Assembly: GCF_000203815.1 (NCBI RefSeq)
Contig: NW_004457695.1
Location: 1,672,054-1,736,053, forward strand
Length of the DNA: 64,000 bases
Direction: 5' to 3'
DNA from: Cavenderia fasciculata
Taxonomy: Eukaryota; Evosea; Eumycetozoa; Acytosteliales; Cavenderiaceae
The position numbers and the translations under genes were made by a program. Numbering within the stretch: the first letter of the stretch is position 1; each line of letters opens with the position of its first letter. Under the pieces are notes generated by a model, which worked only from the letters and a program-made list of their open reading frames with translations, ran no database searches and was not told the origin of the DNA. Shown here piece after piece: positions 22,501-35,360 of the stretch.

Positions 22501-24575
22501 AATGTTTGTATACACCTTCTTTATCTTACTCTCTCTCTTGTTGTTTTATCTATCTGTTATTGTTGTTGATGTCAATGTGTAAAATGATCGATGATGAAAT
22601 GTTATGGATGGTTTGAATAGAGTAGGTAGGTAAGGTAGGTAAGATAAGAGATCTGGATTGATCGGTATATATTTAAATGGAATAAAAAAGAAATGATTGT
22701 TTTTATAATCCTGTCCTCTCTCTCTCCCAACGGTTTTTCAAAACCAACTAAATTAGTAGGGGGGGGATTTCCGGAAGGATATTTCGACTCCTTATCTAGG
22801 TCTTTTTGAAAAATCTTTGCAATGAGAAGAAGGATGATCAGATAATTGGCACTTTGTCTTGATCCCTTTTTTTTTTTGGACAACAAACAACACAACAAAA
22901 AAAGATAGATGGATGTGTCACATGTCTAAATCGAGTGGTTCCTGTGTGACCCGTGATTTCATTCGTTTTCTTCTTACCAAATATGTCAAAATTCTTTTCT
23001 CTGAAACTATTCGTATACTAATACTAATACTACTGTTACTACTGTTACTAATAATAATAATAATACTATGTGTTGATGATTGTGTTAGTTGATTTTGTTG
23101 TGTTTGCTGATCAAAATGTTTGTTATTATATTTGATCTGCTGCCTGGGGTTGATTGATTGAAACTAAAATAAATAATAAATAAATAAATCTATATTACAG
23201 TTAATAAATAAATAATAAATAAATAAATCTTGTTGTTGGTGTTGTTGTATTGTTTTTGATGAAATGAGGAGATGGGTTTAAAGAAAGAAGATGATAGCAA
23301 GAGCAGAAAAAAGAAAGATGAGATATTTCTCTTAGTCTTTGTCTGGTCAGAGAGGGTGTCAGCTGTTTTAAGAAACTAGTTTATTTTTGTGTTGTGATCG
23401 CCAATGAATGGATGGTTGGGTTGGTGGTCTGGTTGGTGTTCCCACACTTTTCCCTTGCTTTGTTACAAATCTGTCTCTGTCTCGACGAGACAGGTGTAGT
23501 GTCGAGTCGATAGTAGTAGGTACTTACGTTTGGACAAAAGGGAGAGGGCCGACGACTGCTACAACAAAGATAGGGAGAAACAGTTTAAAAAAAAAAAGTG
23601 CCTGAATGACTTTTTGGTTTGACTATGATGAGATGTGTATGGAATGGTACTGTGAGCAGGAGGTAGGCGGATAAACTTAAACTACTTTTACAACAAGTTG
23701 GTTTGGAGATAGTACTAGAGTAGATGGATGATAAAACAAAACAAAAACGACAAACTGCTGGGTTTTGTTTTCGTTTTTACCCAAATATCTTCGATCTGTT
23801 TCAATGTTGCTATGAGCAGCGGATAAAAAATGAAAATCAATAATAATAATTATTTTTTTTAAAAATATATAGAGATGGTTTCACTGAATTATGCGATGAT
23901 GGATGGTTTTAACGACTATCGAGGCCACAGCCCCTTTTTTAGCCCCCTATTTCCACACACACTCGGTTGACGACTAAAGAGGCAATCACAACACAATCAT
24001 CTAAAACTATAATTATAAACAACCTTCGATTCATTCAATCAATACCCTTCTTGGTTTTAGTGGCTTTGTGTTCAAGTGAGGCAGCCTTCTAAAGAGAAGC
24101 CATGCTAGGTGGCAATGGGGGTTTTCGTTCGGTCAATATGGATGGGCCAATAGAATTGAACGATGATGTGTATCTCCGTGTGTGTAGGTTCACAAAGTCG
24201 AAAACTCTCGTCAAGACGAATCGAAGAATCTGATCAAATCTTGACTCGTTGTCTCACATTTCTTGAATCTTTAAAAAATGACGAGTCAATCTTGTTTAGA
24301 CCAAAAGAGATCACATGATCTTAGTAGTTTGACGACCTATTGCAATCAAAACTATGGATATTATGTTCTATAGAATAGTTGTTCTCTTCCTTTTTTCTTT
24401 ATTAAATTTACATCAAACATCTAGCTTAGCTGCTTCCTCATCCTCCCTCCCTTTTCATCAATTGCAAGGTACCTAGATGATTGATTGGTTTGTGTTGTGT
24501 TTGTGTGTTTATGAAACGACTTTGGAACTTTTAGACCCAAGAAGAAGTCTCCCTTCTTTTTCTTTCTTTATTTTT
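19594..24575. other. 5-kb gene-free region upstream of gpaB
   Basis: Nearly 5 kb without a convincing coding exon. Visible content: AT-rich homopolymers, GAGGAGGAGG (20545-20570, 21900-21920), GTAGAGTAGA pentamer-like runs (19976-20025), AAATAAAT blocks, and several GT/TGTG-rich tracts (21090-21110, 21710-21745, 22195-22210, 24178-24190) that resemble the G-box sequences bound by GBF in Dictyostelium developmental promoters. Both flanking genes run away from or into it on the minus strand, so it is the upstream region of gpaB and the 3' flank of the BPI-like gene. Function is inferred only. Confidence 0.4.
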
Positions 24576-26139
24576 TTAGACCCAATTCAAATCGGCTTGA
24601 ATTTGGAGAACATCAGTATCATAGTAAACATTGAGCATGTAAAACTCCATGGCTGGTGGGGCAGTAACGGTAAAGGTTGGGATGACGATGACACCTTGTA
24701 GCATTTGCAAGAGTTGAACGAAACCAGTTTCATCGACTGTACCGATATTGGTGTTGGTTACCAGAGCAGCTGGGGAGAGACCTACCAACGTGGTAGCAAG
24801 TAGAATTTGGTTAGGGATGTCTCCAACGGTAGCATTACTTTTGAGATCAATCGCTACTATAAATTCGACGGTGAATGCATCGATTGGTCCACTCGACGCT
24901 AGAATATCAAATTGTCCAATAAATTGGATGTTGGATAGCGTAACACCGGAACTATTGATCGATGCACTTGGAAGTGATGATCCTGCAGTCAATGTAACTT
25001 GTAGACCTAGATTTGGATAAGCCGATAGACCTGGTGCAACTTGTGAAAAGAATGAATCAGATGTATTTAATTGTACTGGACTTGATGATGGTACTTCTGA
25101 TGCTAAAATAAAATTAAAAGTAAGTATCTTTTTCATTTCTTTTTTTCATCTTTTCTCTATTGTACATACGAGAAAGAGTTATAGGGAAAATAGATTCAAA
25201 TGGTAAATAGGCAAGTGATTCAAAAATGTAAGGGGTTAGGGTGAATGCCATATCAGTGTCAAAGTTTTCGAGAAGTGATCTGTCTGGCACATCGGTTGGT
25301 TGAACTGGGTAGGTGTTTACGGTACCCGATGATGTGGAGACTTGGGATGTGCCAGCAAATTGAATGGTCATGGTTGGAGTCATAACAGAACGATTACTCG
25401 ATTCAATAATACTTCCAGTCAAATCAAGATAGAAATCATTTCCATTGACCGAGAAATCAAGTTTATATTGTGGATCTACCCACATTGCTTCAATCTTTGA
25501 TGCATAACTATTTAATTCATTCTAAACAACAAAGAGAAATAGAAATAGATAGAAATAGTTAATATTTGTTGATTGATTGTTTGTTTACTTTTTGTTTGAC
25601 TTACAGTTACACCTTCAGTAACAGTTGGAATAAATTCATTAGCAACCATACTAGCAATATCATCAACTGGAATGACACAAATAGAGTTGGTACATTGAAC
25701 AAAGATGGAGATGGTACCTTGGTTAAAGAGCATGGTAGTGTTGATAGCTTGGAATGAGACTTGTTGGGTTGTATAGTCAAAGGTAAATGAAGTACCGAGT
25801 ACGATTGGATCAGAACTATTACTGTTGGTGTATACTTGGATCCAACCATCTTCACAAGGATTAAAGATAGTCTTTGCACAGATATGATAGTTCCACTTTA
25901 CATTGAATCCAATGTTTTGCCAACCCAACTCAAATGCAGTGTCTGTAGTACCTTGAATCAAAAAGAATTCATCCAATGCTAAACTTTGTTGAAAGTTTGA
26001 AAAAGTATAATCAGCACTACTACTTGACCCAGATTGTGATGGAATTGCATAAGAGTTGAATGTATTTTGTACTTCTGTTGTTATCTAAAAAAAAAAAAAA
26101 GAAATATAGGTAAAATTGTTAAATACAAACTAGTACTAA

Positions 26140-26185
<46 letters not shown>

Positions 26186-26360
26186 ATATATATAGATATA
26201 TACATACTTGTGATCCAACATCACGAATCAATAAATCACTTAATCCTATATAAATACCCGATGGATTATATGGAATCTGTCCTAATACAGTTTGTGATAC
26301 CAATACTGCTACTACTAGTAAACTAGACAATAAAAAAATGAATGATTTATACATATACAT
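24576..26360 (-). CDS. Secreted BPI/LBP/CETP-like lipid-binding protein
   Basis: Exons 26208..26360, 25605..26084, 25170..25521 and 24576..25102; 503 aa. Residues 1-27 are a clear signal peptide ending 'SQTVLGQ'. 'GIYIGLSDLLIRDVGSQ' followed by 'VQNTFNSYAIPS' resembles the opening amphipathic segment of the BPI/LBP superfamily (G..V.IS...L...... L...L....IP). The two ~220-residue halves of beta-rich, hydrophobic-alternating sequence and several N-glycosylation sites (NSS, NTT, NRS) fit the two-barrel boomerang fold, which binds lipid or LPS. Cysteines are limited to the first half ('ICAKTIFNPCEDGW', 'VQCTNSICVIP'). Function in a bacterivore could be extracellular lipid or LPS binding; that is inference. 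Confidence 0.65.
26141..26184. repeat. (CTAT)n microsatellite
   Basis: About eleven tandem CTAT units inside the first intron of the BPI-like gene, followed by a TA run. Confidence 0.9.
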
Positions 26361-26418
26361 TTCTTCCTATCTATCTCTTTCTTTGATATCAAATATAAAT
26401 GTTGTAAAAGTAAGATGA

Positions 26419-26657
26419 GGGTTTACAAACATAAAGGTTGATCACCTCTGCTTGTGGGGAAAGGTCCGATTAAAAGTTTAAAAATTAAATTTTAATTCAA
26501 CACCAAAAAATTTCCGACAATGTAATGAAAAATAAGGAGCAGGGAGGGATCACTTCTCCTAAGATATTTTTTGGTGTTGAATTAAAATTTAATTTTTAAA
26601 CTTTGATCGGACCTTTCCCCACAAGCAGAGGTGATCAACCTTTATGTTTGTAAACCC
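26419..26657. repeat. Long foldback (inverted repeat) element with ~91-bp arms
   Basis: Left arm 26419-26510 and right arm 26567-26657 are reverse complements except for about one substitution and one indel; the spacer is 56 bp and itself has a small AGGAG/CTCCT hairpin. Arms begin GGGTTTACAAAC. No clear target-site duplication. It lies between the BPI-like start and the argJ stop. Transcribed, it would fold into a ~90-bp near-perfect hairpin. It could be a MITE-like foldback element or a small-RNA precursor; sequence alone does not decide. Confidence 0.85.
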
Positions 26658-26923
26658 TAATGATTCAGAAATGTCATTGGAACAAGGAAGAGAATAAGTT
26701 GAGAGCTCCCATGGGAATATAAATAATTCCATAATTATCACATCATACATAACATTATGGAGTATTATTTATTTGTTTTGTTGATGATTATTATTATTAT
26801 TGTTGTTGTTGTTTACAGTATTGTTTGTATTATTGTATTGTTTATATTTTTGTTGGTTGTATTTAAACATCATTATTAATATTTTTTTTAAAAGGGGTGG
26901 AGATAGAGGGTTAGAGATCTCTT

Positions 26924-28558
26924 TTAAGTTCTATAATGAGAATTGGCTCTAACATATTCTTCAGTTAAATCACAAGTCCACATGGTGGCATGTTGTTTGC
27001 CCATACCAAGATCGACAATGATCGATACGTCACCGTGCTCTAGGATGGCAGCGGCTCTCTTTTCGTCTTTTTCGAGTGGTTGACCATTCTCGAGGAATTG
27101 CATGCATACCTTTTGGTCATTCTTTTTTCCAATTCCGATATCCTTGCCGTCGCCAATAGAGAACCACATTGACACCTTGAGTGGATCGATATTGACACCA
27201 CTGTATCCAACGGCTGCCAAAACACGACCCCAATTGGCATCGGCACCATAGAGTGCAGTCTTGACAAGCGATGATCTCGAGATGGTGTCTGCAATGGTCT
27301 TGGCATTGACTTCAGTATCAGCACCAACCACATTAATACTAACAAACTTGGATGCACCCTCTGCATCACGTACAATCATCTGACACAATTCAGTCATCAC
27401 CGATCTAATAGCTTCTTGCAACTTGTTAAAATCTTCGCTACTATTAGAATTGATCAACTTATTATCAGCTTGTCCATTTGATACTAATACAACTGTATCA
27501 TTTGTACTATAAAGAGGAAAGAAAATGGAAATGGTAAATAAATAGAGATGATTAATCAAATGATTGATTGAATGTTTTTACCTCATATCACCATCAACAT
27601 TGATAGAATTAAAAGAATAGTGAACTGAATGTTTCAAGATTTGATTTAATACATCTTCACCAACAGCTGCATCTGTACAGACTGTACAAAGCATAGTAGC
27701 CATATTTGGATGAATCATACCGGCACCCTTACAAATACCAACTATATTTGCTTCCTTTCCATCGGACAACTTGATAATCTTTTGTGATAATTTTGGTACT
27801 TTATCAGTTGTCATAATTGCTTTGGCTGCCTACAAAACAAAAGTAAACAAACAAATTAATAATTAATATATATCAATATTATTATATTGATCAATCAAAC
27901 ACATACAGATAACCAATCATTTGGATTTAATTTAGTAATAGCTTCTTTAATACCCTTTTCAACTTTGTTCATATCTAATTGTTGTCCAATAATACCAGTT
28001 GACTAAATAATAATAATATAATGATTTAATGGTTGTTTGTGTTTTATACTTCTTCTTCTTCTTCTTTTTCTTCTTCTTCCTTTACATACCATAACAAAAC
28101 TTGGTTGTTTAACCTTTAATGTAGATGAAGTTAGATTTGACATTGTTTTAGCATTGGTCATACCTTGGTCACCAGTGCAAGCATTGGCACCACCACTATT
28201 GATGATGAGTGATTGGAAACCAGTGTTTCTATAAGTGTCCAACAACGATTTACTGAGGAGTACTGGAGCAGCCTTTACCTTGTTCTCTGTGAATACAGCG
28301 GCAACGTTACAAGCACTTTCAGAGTAGATTACACAAATATCACTATTACCATTCTTTTTAAGTCCACATGCTGTAGTTCCCGTCTTGAATCCTTTTGGTC
28401 CCTAAAGAATATTAATTGAAATCAACTCTTAGCACATTTATAAATAGATATAGATATGAGATATGATATATTTATACCTTTGAGACAGTAGAACTAATGT
28501 ATCTAAATGAATAGTTGATAGTTTTAGTAGTTGGGTTACTTATCAAATATTTAAACAT
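26924..28558 (-). CDS. argJ: Ornithine/glutamate N-acetyltransferase (ArgJ)
   Basis: Five exons: 28478..28558, 28090..28401, 27907..28002, 27582..27829, 26924..27506; 439 aa. The first 27 residues (MFKYLISNPTTKTINYSFRY) look like a mitochondrial presequence. The ArgJ fold is complete: 'GFKTGTTACGLKKNG', 'INSGGANACTGDQG', and the autocleavage and nucleophile site 'KGAGMIHPNMATML' with catalytic Thr after Ala. 'NVVGA', 'VKTALYGADANWGRV' and 'GIGKKND' follow, and the C-terminus 'ANSHYRT' is the usual end. It transfers acetyl from N-acetylornithine to glutamate (cyclic arginine pathway) in mitochondria. Confidence 0.95.
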
Positions 28559-29112
28559 CTTTAAAGATAGTGTGCGTATATATAAGTATATTTAATATGT
28601 ATAAAAGATACAATAAAAAGTGATAAGAGTACAAAAAAAATACAAAACAACGATTTTGATGACGATGATGGTAATGAATGAATGAATTATTTGTTATAAC
28701 TCTTCAGCCCGACCAATGCAAACCATCCCCGTCGGAGACTGCAACCATCCCTCCTCCTCGTTCACCCAAAAACTTGTGATGAAAATTTAATTTAAATTAA
28801 AAAATTCTTGGGTGTGAAGATGCATTGATCGTCTCTTTTGCTTGATTATAATCGAATTCTTACACAAATCACACGCACACACGCAAATTTGTAGTTATAC
28901 CTACCCTTATAGATTATATAGATCTTTCGATACCTCTTGTCAAAAGGAACGACGACGACGACGGTCGACATTAATGACATAGAGATACTAGTAGTATTGT
29001 AGTAGGTAGCAGTAGTGGTGGTAGTGTAAATAGATCGGTGGTCAAACAACTATACTCTATAATAGTTATATATATATAACGATATATATATATATATATA
29101 TATATCTCAAGA
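28559..29112. other. Divergent promoter region between argJ and med22
   Basis: 554 bp between two divergent starts. A GC-richer patch at 28700-28760 contains two near copies of GCAAACCATCC/GCAACCATCC. The last ~50 bp before med22 are TA repeats. No sites identified with certainty. Confidence 0.4.
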
Positions 29113-29686
29113 ATGAATTCAAGATCACAACCAATAGGTGGAGGTGGAGGTGGTGGTGGATCGGGAGTGTCAACCATAGCAAGAGGGGAGACACTCTATC
29201 GAGACCAACAATACTTTCAAAAACAAATAGAAACAAAGACCAATCAAATGTTGGACAGCTTTCACGAAATCATAAAGATCAGTAAGATCAATGATTCTCC
29301 TCAAAATGTATCTGAAGTATTTCAAATGGAAACAAATACTACTAGTATTGTAAGTAAAATATAAAAAGAAAGTATATACTAGTATATACTATATATAATA
29401 GTAATCTAATTTTTAATTGTCTCTTAAGTTAAATTCAGCAGAAGGATTATTAAGAATCATTGAAGAGTTGAAACAAAACATTATATTAAATGATTTCTCA
29501 AACATGATGGAAGAGGTTAGAGTTCAGAATGAAGTCTATAAAAAGATGAATGATCGTACGACAAAGAGAATCAAGGATCTCTCAGATGACGTATCTCGTG
29601 GATTGGCAGAATTAGAGAATGAATATTATACATCAGACTATAAACAACTAAATACATCAACAACAACAACAACAAAGGAAAAGTAA
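29113..29686 (+). CDS. med22: Mediator complex subunit 22 (Surf5)
   Basis: Exons 29113..29349 and 29429..29686; 164 aa. After a Gly-rich N-terminus it shows the Med22 pattern: 'QMLDSFHEIIKISKIND' (human 'IMDNFTEIIKTAKIED'), 'AEGLLRIIEELKQNIILNDFSNMMEEV' (human '[27 protein letters not shown]'), and a coiled coil ending 'LAELENEYYTS' (human 'LYELEEEYYSS'). It is a small helical head-module subunit of Mediator, paired with Med11 in other eukaryotes, and acts in RNA polymerase II transcription. Length matches the conserved core. Confidence 0.92.
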
Positions 29687-30284
29687 TCAACCACAATATA
29701 CTATACCATTCCAAGCAAGGATACTTGTTGATTCTATTGGGACAATCAAGTTCCCTTCTTTCTCTTGTAACGATCAACTATAAAGAACATTGACAAAGAG
29801 AGAGAGATATAGAGATAGATAGGGATTGGGAGCTTCAGAATCTAGATTACGATCGATCTCCACAAGAGTAGGGACCTTATTTTAATTTCAGGAGAGAAAA
29901 TAAAAATAAATATAAATGAAATTGGGTCAACAGTTCCGTTGTTGTCTCTGCAGGAGGATAAGAAAAAGTGTTGTTGAACATTAGTAATCCATCTCTATTC
30001 CTTTTTTTCAATTTTTATAACAACAACAGAATCAAGTAATATTGTATCACATCCCAACTTTCATATATATAGATGGGGATGATCGATATCACCAATCTTA
30101 CAATCACAGTGTATTATTAGTATATTTTTTAAAAAAAAACACAATTTTGATTTGTATTTTAAAGAAAGAGAGAAAGAGATAGAAATATATATTGTACTGT
30201 AGTACTACTATATTATATATATATATAAATTATTGTAATTTAGATTTTTTTTTTGTATATAGTAGTTTAGTTTAAATATTTATA

Positions 30285-30320
<36 letters not shown>

Positions 30321-30322
30321 AA
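29687..30322. other. Intergenic/promoter region
   Basis: 636 bp between med22 and the ANK-MATH-BTB gene, which run the same way. A poly-T/TA-rich promoter-like stretch occupies 30120-30322 with long TA alternation just before the start. Nothing else is seen. Confidence 0.4.
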
Positions 30323-33300
30323 ATGTCACAATCAAATAATACAGGAGTTATATCAAGTGTAACATCAACATTATCATCAACAGGATCATCATTATCATTA
30401 TCATCTATAAGTCCATCATCATTGATTGTTGGTGGATCGAGTAGTAAGATTATCGATGCATCGAGAAAAGGCAATGTGGAGCAGGTGACCAAGCTACTCA
30501 GAAAAGACATCAAAAAGGCAGAAAAGAGAGATGAAAAGGGAGACACTTGTCTACACAAGGCTGCCATGTTTGGACATTCCGAGTGTGTAGAAGCTATATT
30601 GAAATGGGCAATGTCATCCAACATCAACATGGCTACACCATTGGTACATGCCAAAAACAATGAAGGTTACACTGCAATCATGTACGCAGCTCTGAATAAT
30701 TGGAAAGAGTGTGTAAAGATACTCTTACATTATGGTTCAGATGTAAATGAAAGATTACCTCATAATCCTGGTGTACCTTTATCTTATTCAATTAATAGTA
30801 TGTAAATCAAATCAAATTAATATAGTCAATAGAATGAATATTAATATTGATTATTTAAATTAATATTTATTTAGATGGAACAGGATCATATGTATGGAGG
30901 ATTGAAAACTTTTCAAAGATTAAAGATAGGAAAATATATAGTAATACATTTCAAGTATCTGGGTATAGTTGGAAGTTGGTAGCCTATCCAAAGGGATCTA
31001 AAACCGATGAGAATCTATCACTTTACTTGGAGGTTGCAAATCATGATTCTTTACCTGACGGGTGGAGTCATGTTGTTCATTTTTCATTTACCATTAATAA
31101 TCAAAATGAATTGAAAACTATTGGTACAATTGGTTCAAGTGGTAGTAGTAGTAGTAGTGTTGGTGGTAATAATAATAATAATGTAAATAATAATAATAAT
31201 AATAATAATAATAATCATAGTCATAATAATAATTCAAATGGAAATGGATTTGGTGGAAATGGATATGGTAGTAGTAGTAGTACATCTACAACATCAACTT
31301 TATCAATTACATCGTCATCATCATCAAATAAAGATGGTAATAATAGCATAAATAATGGTGGAGATTCTAAAAATAAGAAAACTGCAAGAGATGTAACAGC
31401 TCATAGATTCCATAAACATCATACCGATCTTGGATTCTCACAAATTCTAAAAAAAGATGTACTTACTAGTAACAAGAAATCAGGGTATCTATTAAACGAC
31501 ACTTTGGTCGTTGACTTTAGGATAGAGGTTATTCCTCCCATCTATATAGAAGAGGATAATTCAATGACCTACACTTGGAAACTTCAAAAGGTTTCAACAC
31601 TCAAGGACAGGGCTACTAGTCAACCTTTTAAAGTTGGTAATTGTAGATGGATGATTGCAGTCTATCCAAAAGGAAAGAATGGAAACAACTATCTATCAAT
31701 CTATCTAAAGGTTGCCGATAGTGAAACATTGAAAAACTTATCACCCGATTGGTATTATCTTGTAAATTTTAAATTCTCAATTATCAATCAAATTACTGGT
31801 CAAAAAACAACTAGACAAGGTAAAAGAAAACAAAAAACAAAAACTAACAAAAGACACGAATTTAACCTTTATTTTTTTATTTAGTTGAAGGTAAAAAGTT
31901 TAAACATCAAATTGAAGATTGGGGATTTCCTCAATTTATGAAATTACAATTATTAAATGATGAAACTTCTGGATTTATCAATTATGATGATGATTCAATG
32001 CTTATAGAATTACAAATGGATATTGTAAATGATTATTCAAAACCAAAAAAATTAAGGGTAAACAAATCAAATCAAATCAAATAATCATCAATGTACTACT
32101 TTGATTTATTTTAATATTAATATTTTCTTTTTATTTATTTATTTTAGGAAAATCAACCAGATAGAGGATTAACATTATTACATTGGTTTGCATATAAAGG
32201 AGCTCATGATTATATGAGATTATTATTATTGGGAGGAGCCAATCCAAATGTAACAGAAACAAGAGGTAGAACACCATTGGATTGGTGTTCTTATAATGGA
32301 GATGTACAGGGAGCAGAGATTATGTTGACAACTGGAATGGCAGATGTAAATTGTCGGGATTTAGAGGGATATGGTCCTTTGCACAAGGCAGTGATGAATG
32401 GTCATCTCGAACTATCAAAACTATTGATAAAGTATGGTGCCTATATCAATGCAAAAAACCTGTTGCGTGTTTCTCCACTCTCTCTTGCCGTTAGAGTTCA
32501 TAGACTATGGTGTTTTGAAAGTTTGATAAAGAATGGAGCAGAGATTAACATGTCTGACAAGAGTTCTAGATCATCATTACATTGGGCCGTTTGTATGGGT
32601 GAATCAAAACTATTTTCAATGTTGTTAAAATATGGTATTGAATCTCAACCCCAACAACCCCAACAAATCAATAATAATAATAATTTTAGTAATAATAACA
32701 ATACCAATACTGGAATTAGTATTAAACAAGTAATTGAAAATAATGCTTGTGTTATTGATGATGTTGCAGTTAGTAGTGAGCAAGATATGACAGAGATTAA
32801 TGATATTCAATCCGAAGGACATGACCATATACAGGCATTTGGTGAAAATGAAAGTAGTGGAGACGACTCTGAAGATTCAACCATGAATCATATGCAACAA
32901 ATATCAAGTCCTACCAATAATAGCAATAATATCTTTGAATCTACCTCTTCTTCTACTCTTCTCTCTTCAAACGCTTCTTCAAGTAATACAACACCAACCA
33001 CTACCACAGCAACAACAACAACAACAACAACTATATCAACCAATTCAATTGATGAAGGTCAAATTTCAATTTCACCACTTCAATTAAATGCAAAAGATTC
33101 AAATGGTTATACACCTCTACATATAGCCATTATAAAGGGTAGATTGTATTTTGTCAAAAAACTGTTGGAAAAGGGAGCGGATCCTAGAGTATCCACCAAA
33201 CAAAATGAAAATGCTCTCCACATTGCCATCACCTCTAATGAACATACAATCGTTCAATTGTTATTAGACAATAACCCGTCACATGCTCAAGAATTGCTCA

Positions 33301-34222
33301 ATCAATTTGATTCAAAGGGTCGATCACCCCTTCACCGAGCAATCATCAACGGTAATCCTCCTCTTGTCGAACTTTTAGTTTCAAAAGGTGCCAACGTTAA
33401 CCTTTTCAATCCAAATACTTCATTGGAATGTACCACTTCTCCATTGGCAGATGCTCTCAAAACATCTGACATTTATTGTATTATTTTACTTTTACAATAT
33501 GATGTTGATGTTTATAAATATACTAGAAGTTTAATGAAACTTTTATCAAAGAAATGTAAAAAAAAAAAAAGAAAAAAAAGAAATAGATAAAACATTATAC
33601 TAATTAATTTTATTTATTTATTTATTTTTAATTTTTAGTAAAACAATTACAAACAAGAGATATTGATAGTATTATACCAAAATGTGTAGATAGTCGTTTA
33701 GGAAGAGAATTAAAATATTTGGTTAATAATCAAGGTTATCATGATGTAACGTTTGTAGTTGAAGACAAATTGATTTATGCATGGAAAGGTATTCTTTGTG
33801 CCAGATCAGACTATTTCAAAGCAATGTTTGAAACACCACTTTTGGAAAGCTCTCAATCCAAGGTTAAAATGGAATCGATCACTCATACAACATTTTTATT
33901 GGTGATGGAATTTCTCTATACAGACAATATCGATATTGGTGCAATGGGTTTGGATGACCTGATGAATCTTCTTTTTGCTGCCAATCGATTCATGTTGACC
34001 CGTTTAAAGCAACTTTGTGAACGTACCATCATCTCTCACCTGACTGTTGACAATGTATTCAATTTTGTCAAAATATCAGATCTCTATGGTGCAGATACTC
34101 TCCTCTCAGAGTGTGTATGTTTTTTGTCTGACAATTTCTATCTGTGCAATGATACAGAAGATATCCTTAAAATTCCTAGTTTTAAACAAAAAGTACTAGA
34201 GTATTTTAAAAAAAAGGAATAA
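30323..34222 (+). CDS. ANK-MATH-MATH-ANK-BTB protein
   Basis: Five exons: 30323..30797, 30875..31819, 31885..32057, 32148..33555, 33639..34222; 1194 aa. Ankyrin repeats open the protein (about 45-158: 'DEKGDTCLHKAAMFGHSECVEAI', 'NEGYTAIMYAALNN'). Two MATH domains follow: 'GSYVWRIENFSKIKDRKIYSNTFQVSGYSWKLVAYPKG' and 'MTYTWKLQKVSTLKDRATSQPFKVGNCRWMIAVYPKG'; the first is split by an Asn/Ser insert. A second ankyrin array ('GLTLLHWFAYKG', 'GYGPLHKAVMNGHLEL', 'NGYTPLHIAIIKGRL') is interrupted by another insert, and the C-terminus is BTB/POZ ('YHDVTFVVEDKLIYAWKGILCARSDYFKAMFE'). MATH-BTB proteins are usually substrate adaptors for cullin-3 E3 ligases; that role is inference. Confidence 0.92.
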
Positions 34223-34310
34223 TAAATAATTGTATAAATGTCATTAATATTATATCGTACAAAAAAAAATAATGATTTATTTATTATATTTTATTTTTAT
34301 ATATTTTTGA

Positions 34311-35326
34311 TTATTTTAATAATGAAGATCCAACACTTTCATCAAAATCATCAAAGTCATCCTCTTCCTCGTCTATAAAAGTTATTGGTTTTTGTGGAGG
34401 TTGTATAATGTTATTGGTATGACCACCAAGCGTAACTGTACTAGAGGAGGTGGTTGGTATGTTATTACTATTATTAATATTATTATTATTATTATTATTA
34501 TTTGGAGAAGCCAAATCATTAACTTGATTCATTCTAATTTGTTGTCGTTGATAGTTTACAAAATCTCTGTTTTGTTCCAATTGTTGTTGAAGCATATTTC
34601 TACGTCTGATTTCATCTGTCGTACTACTCTGTGAACGTCTGTGTCCTCTAGTATCGCCACGAGAGTTTGGTGCCACCATGCCCATGGTAGACGATGAAAG
34701 TGATCCTGGTCCTCTATTGGCTGGTGGTGGCATTAAATTACCTGCCTGATTCTTGATTGGATGTTGGTACATTGGAGATTGTTGATCAAATGGATTGTTA
34801 CTACTACTGGCACTATTAGTACTGGAATTTAATATATTTGGTGTGTTTTGTCCTCCAGAGTTGGAATAACCAAGTTGTTGATGTGTTCCCATTGAATTGG
34901 ATAATGTTATAGGTGGTGCTTGTAAAAATGAAGTATTTTGTTGTTGTTGCTTATTATTATTATTATGAATTGATAATTGTTCAAATTGTTGAGTTGGTAA
35001 TTGTTGTTGTTGTTGTTGAGATGGTAATGGTGGTAATTGTTGTTGTTGTTGTTGTTGTTGTTGCTGTTGTTGTTGTTGATGATGTTGAGAAGATATTGGT
35101 GGTAATTGTTGAGCTGCAATTTGTTGATGATGTTGAAGTTGTTGGTTATAGGCCATACGATTACTAAATGATGGCGACAGTGGAGGAGATGGTGATGGCG
35201 TGAGAATAAGTGTATATAGACGGGCGTCATCGAGTGATGCAGAGTGAGGGAATCCACGAACCAATGGTACATTTCTCTTTGACATGACTGGAGAATGTGG
35301 TGCAGTTCCAGGATTATTATTGTTAC

Positions 35327-35360
<34 letters not shown>

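Noticed and set aside
22288-23605. Several 60-98 codon frames in the gpaB upstream gap
   Set aside because: Composition follows the poly-pyrimidine and poly-A tracts; no repeats of domain text, no splice signals that join them.
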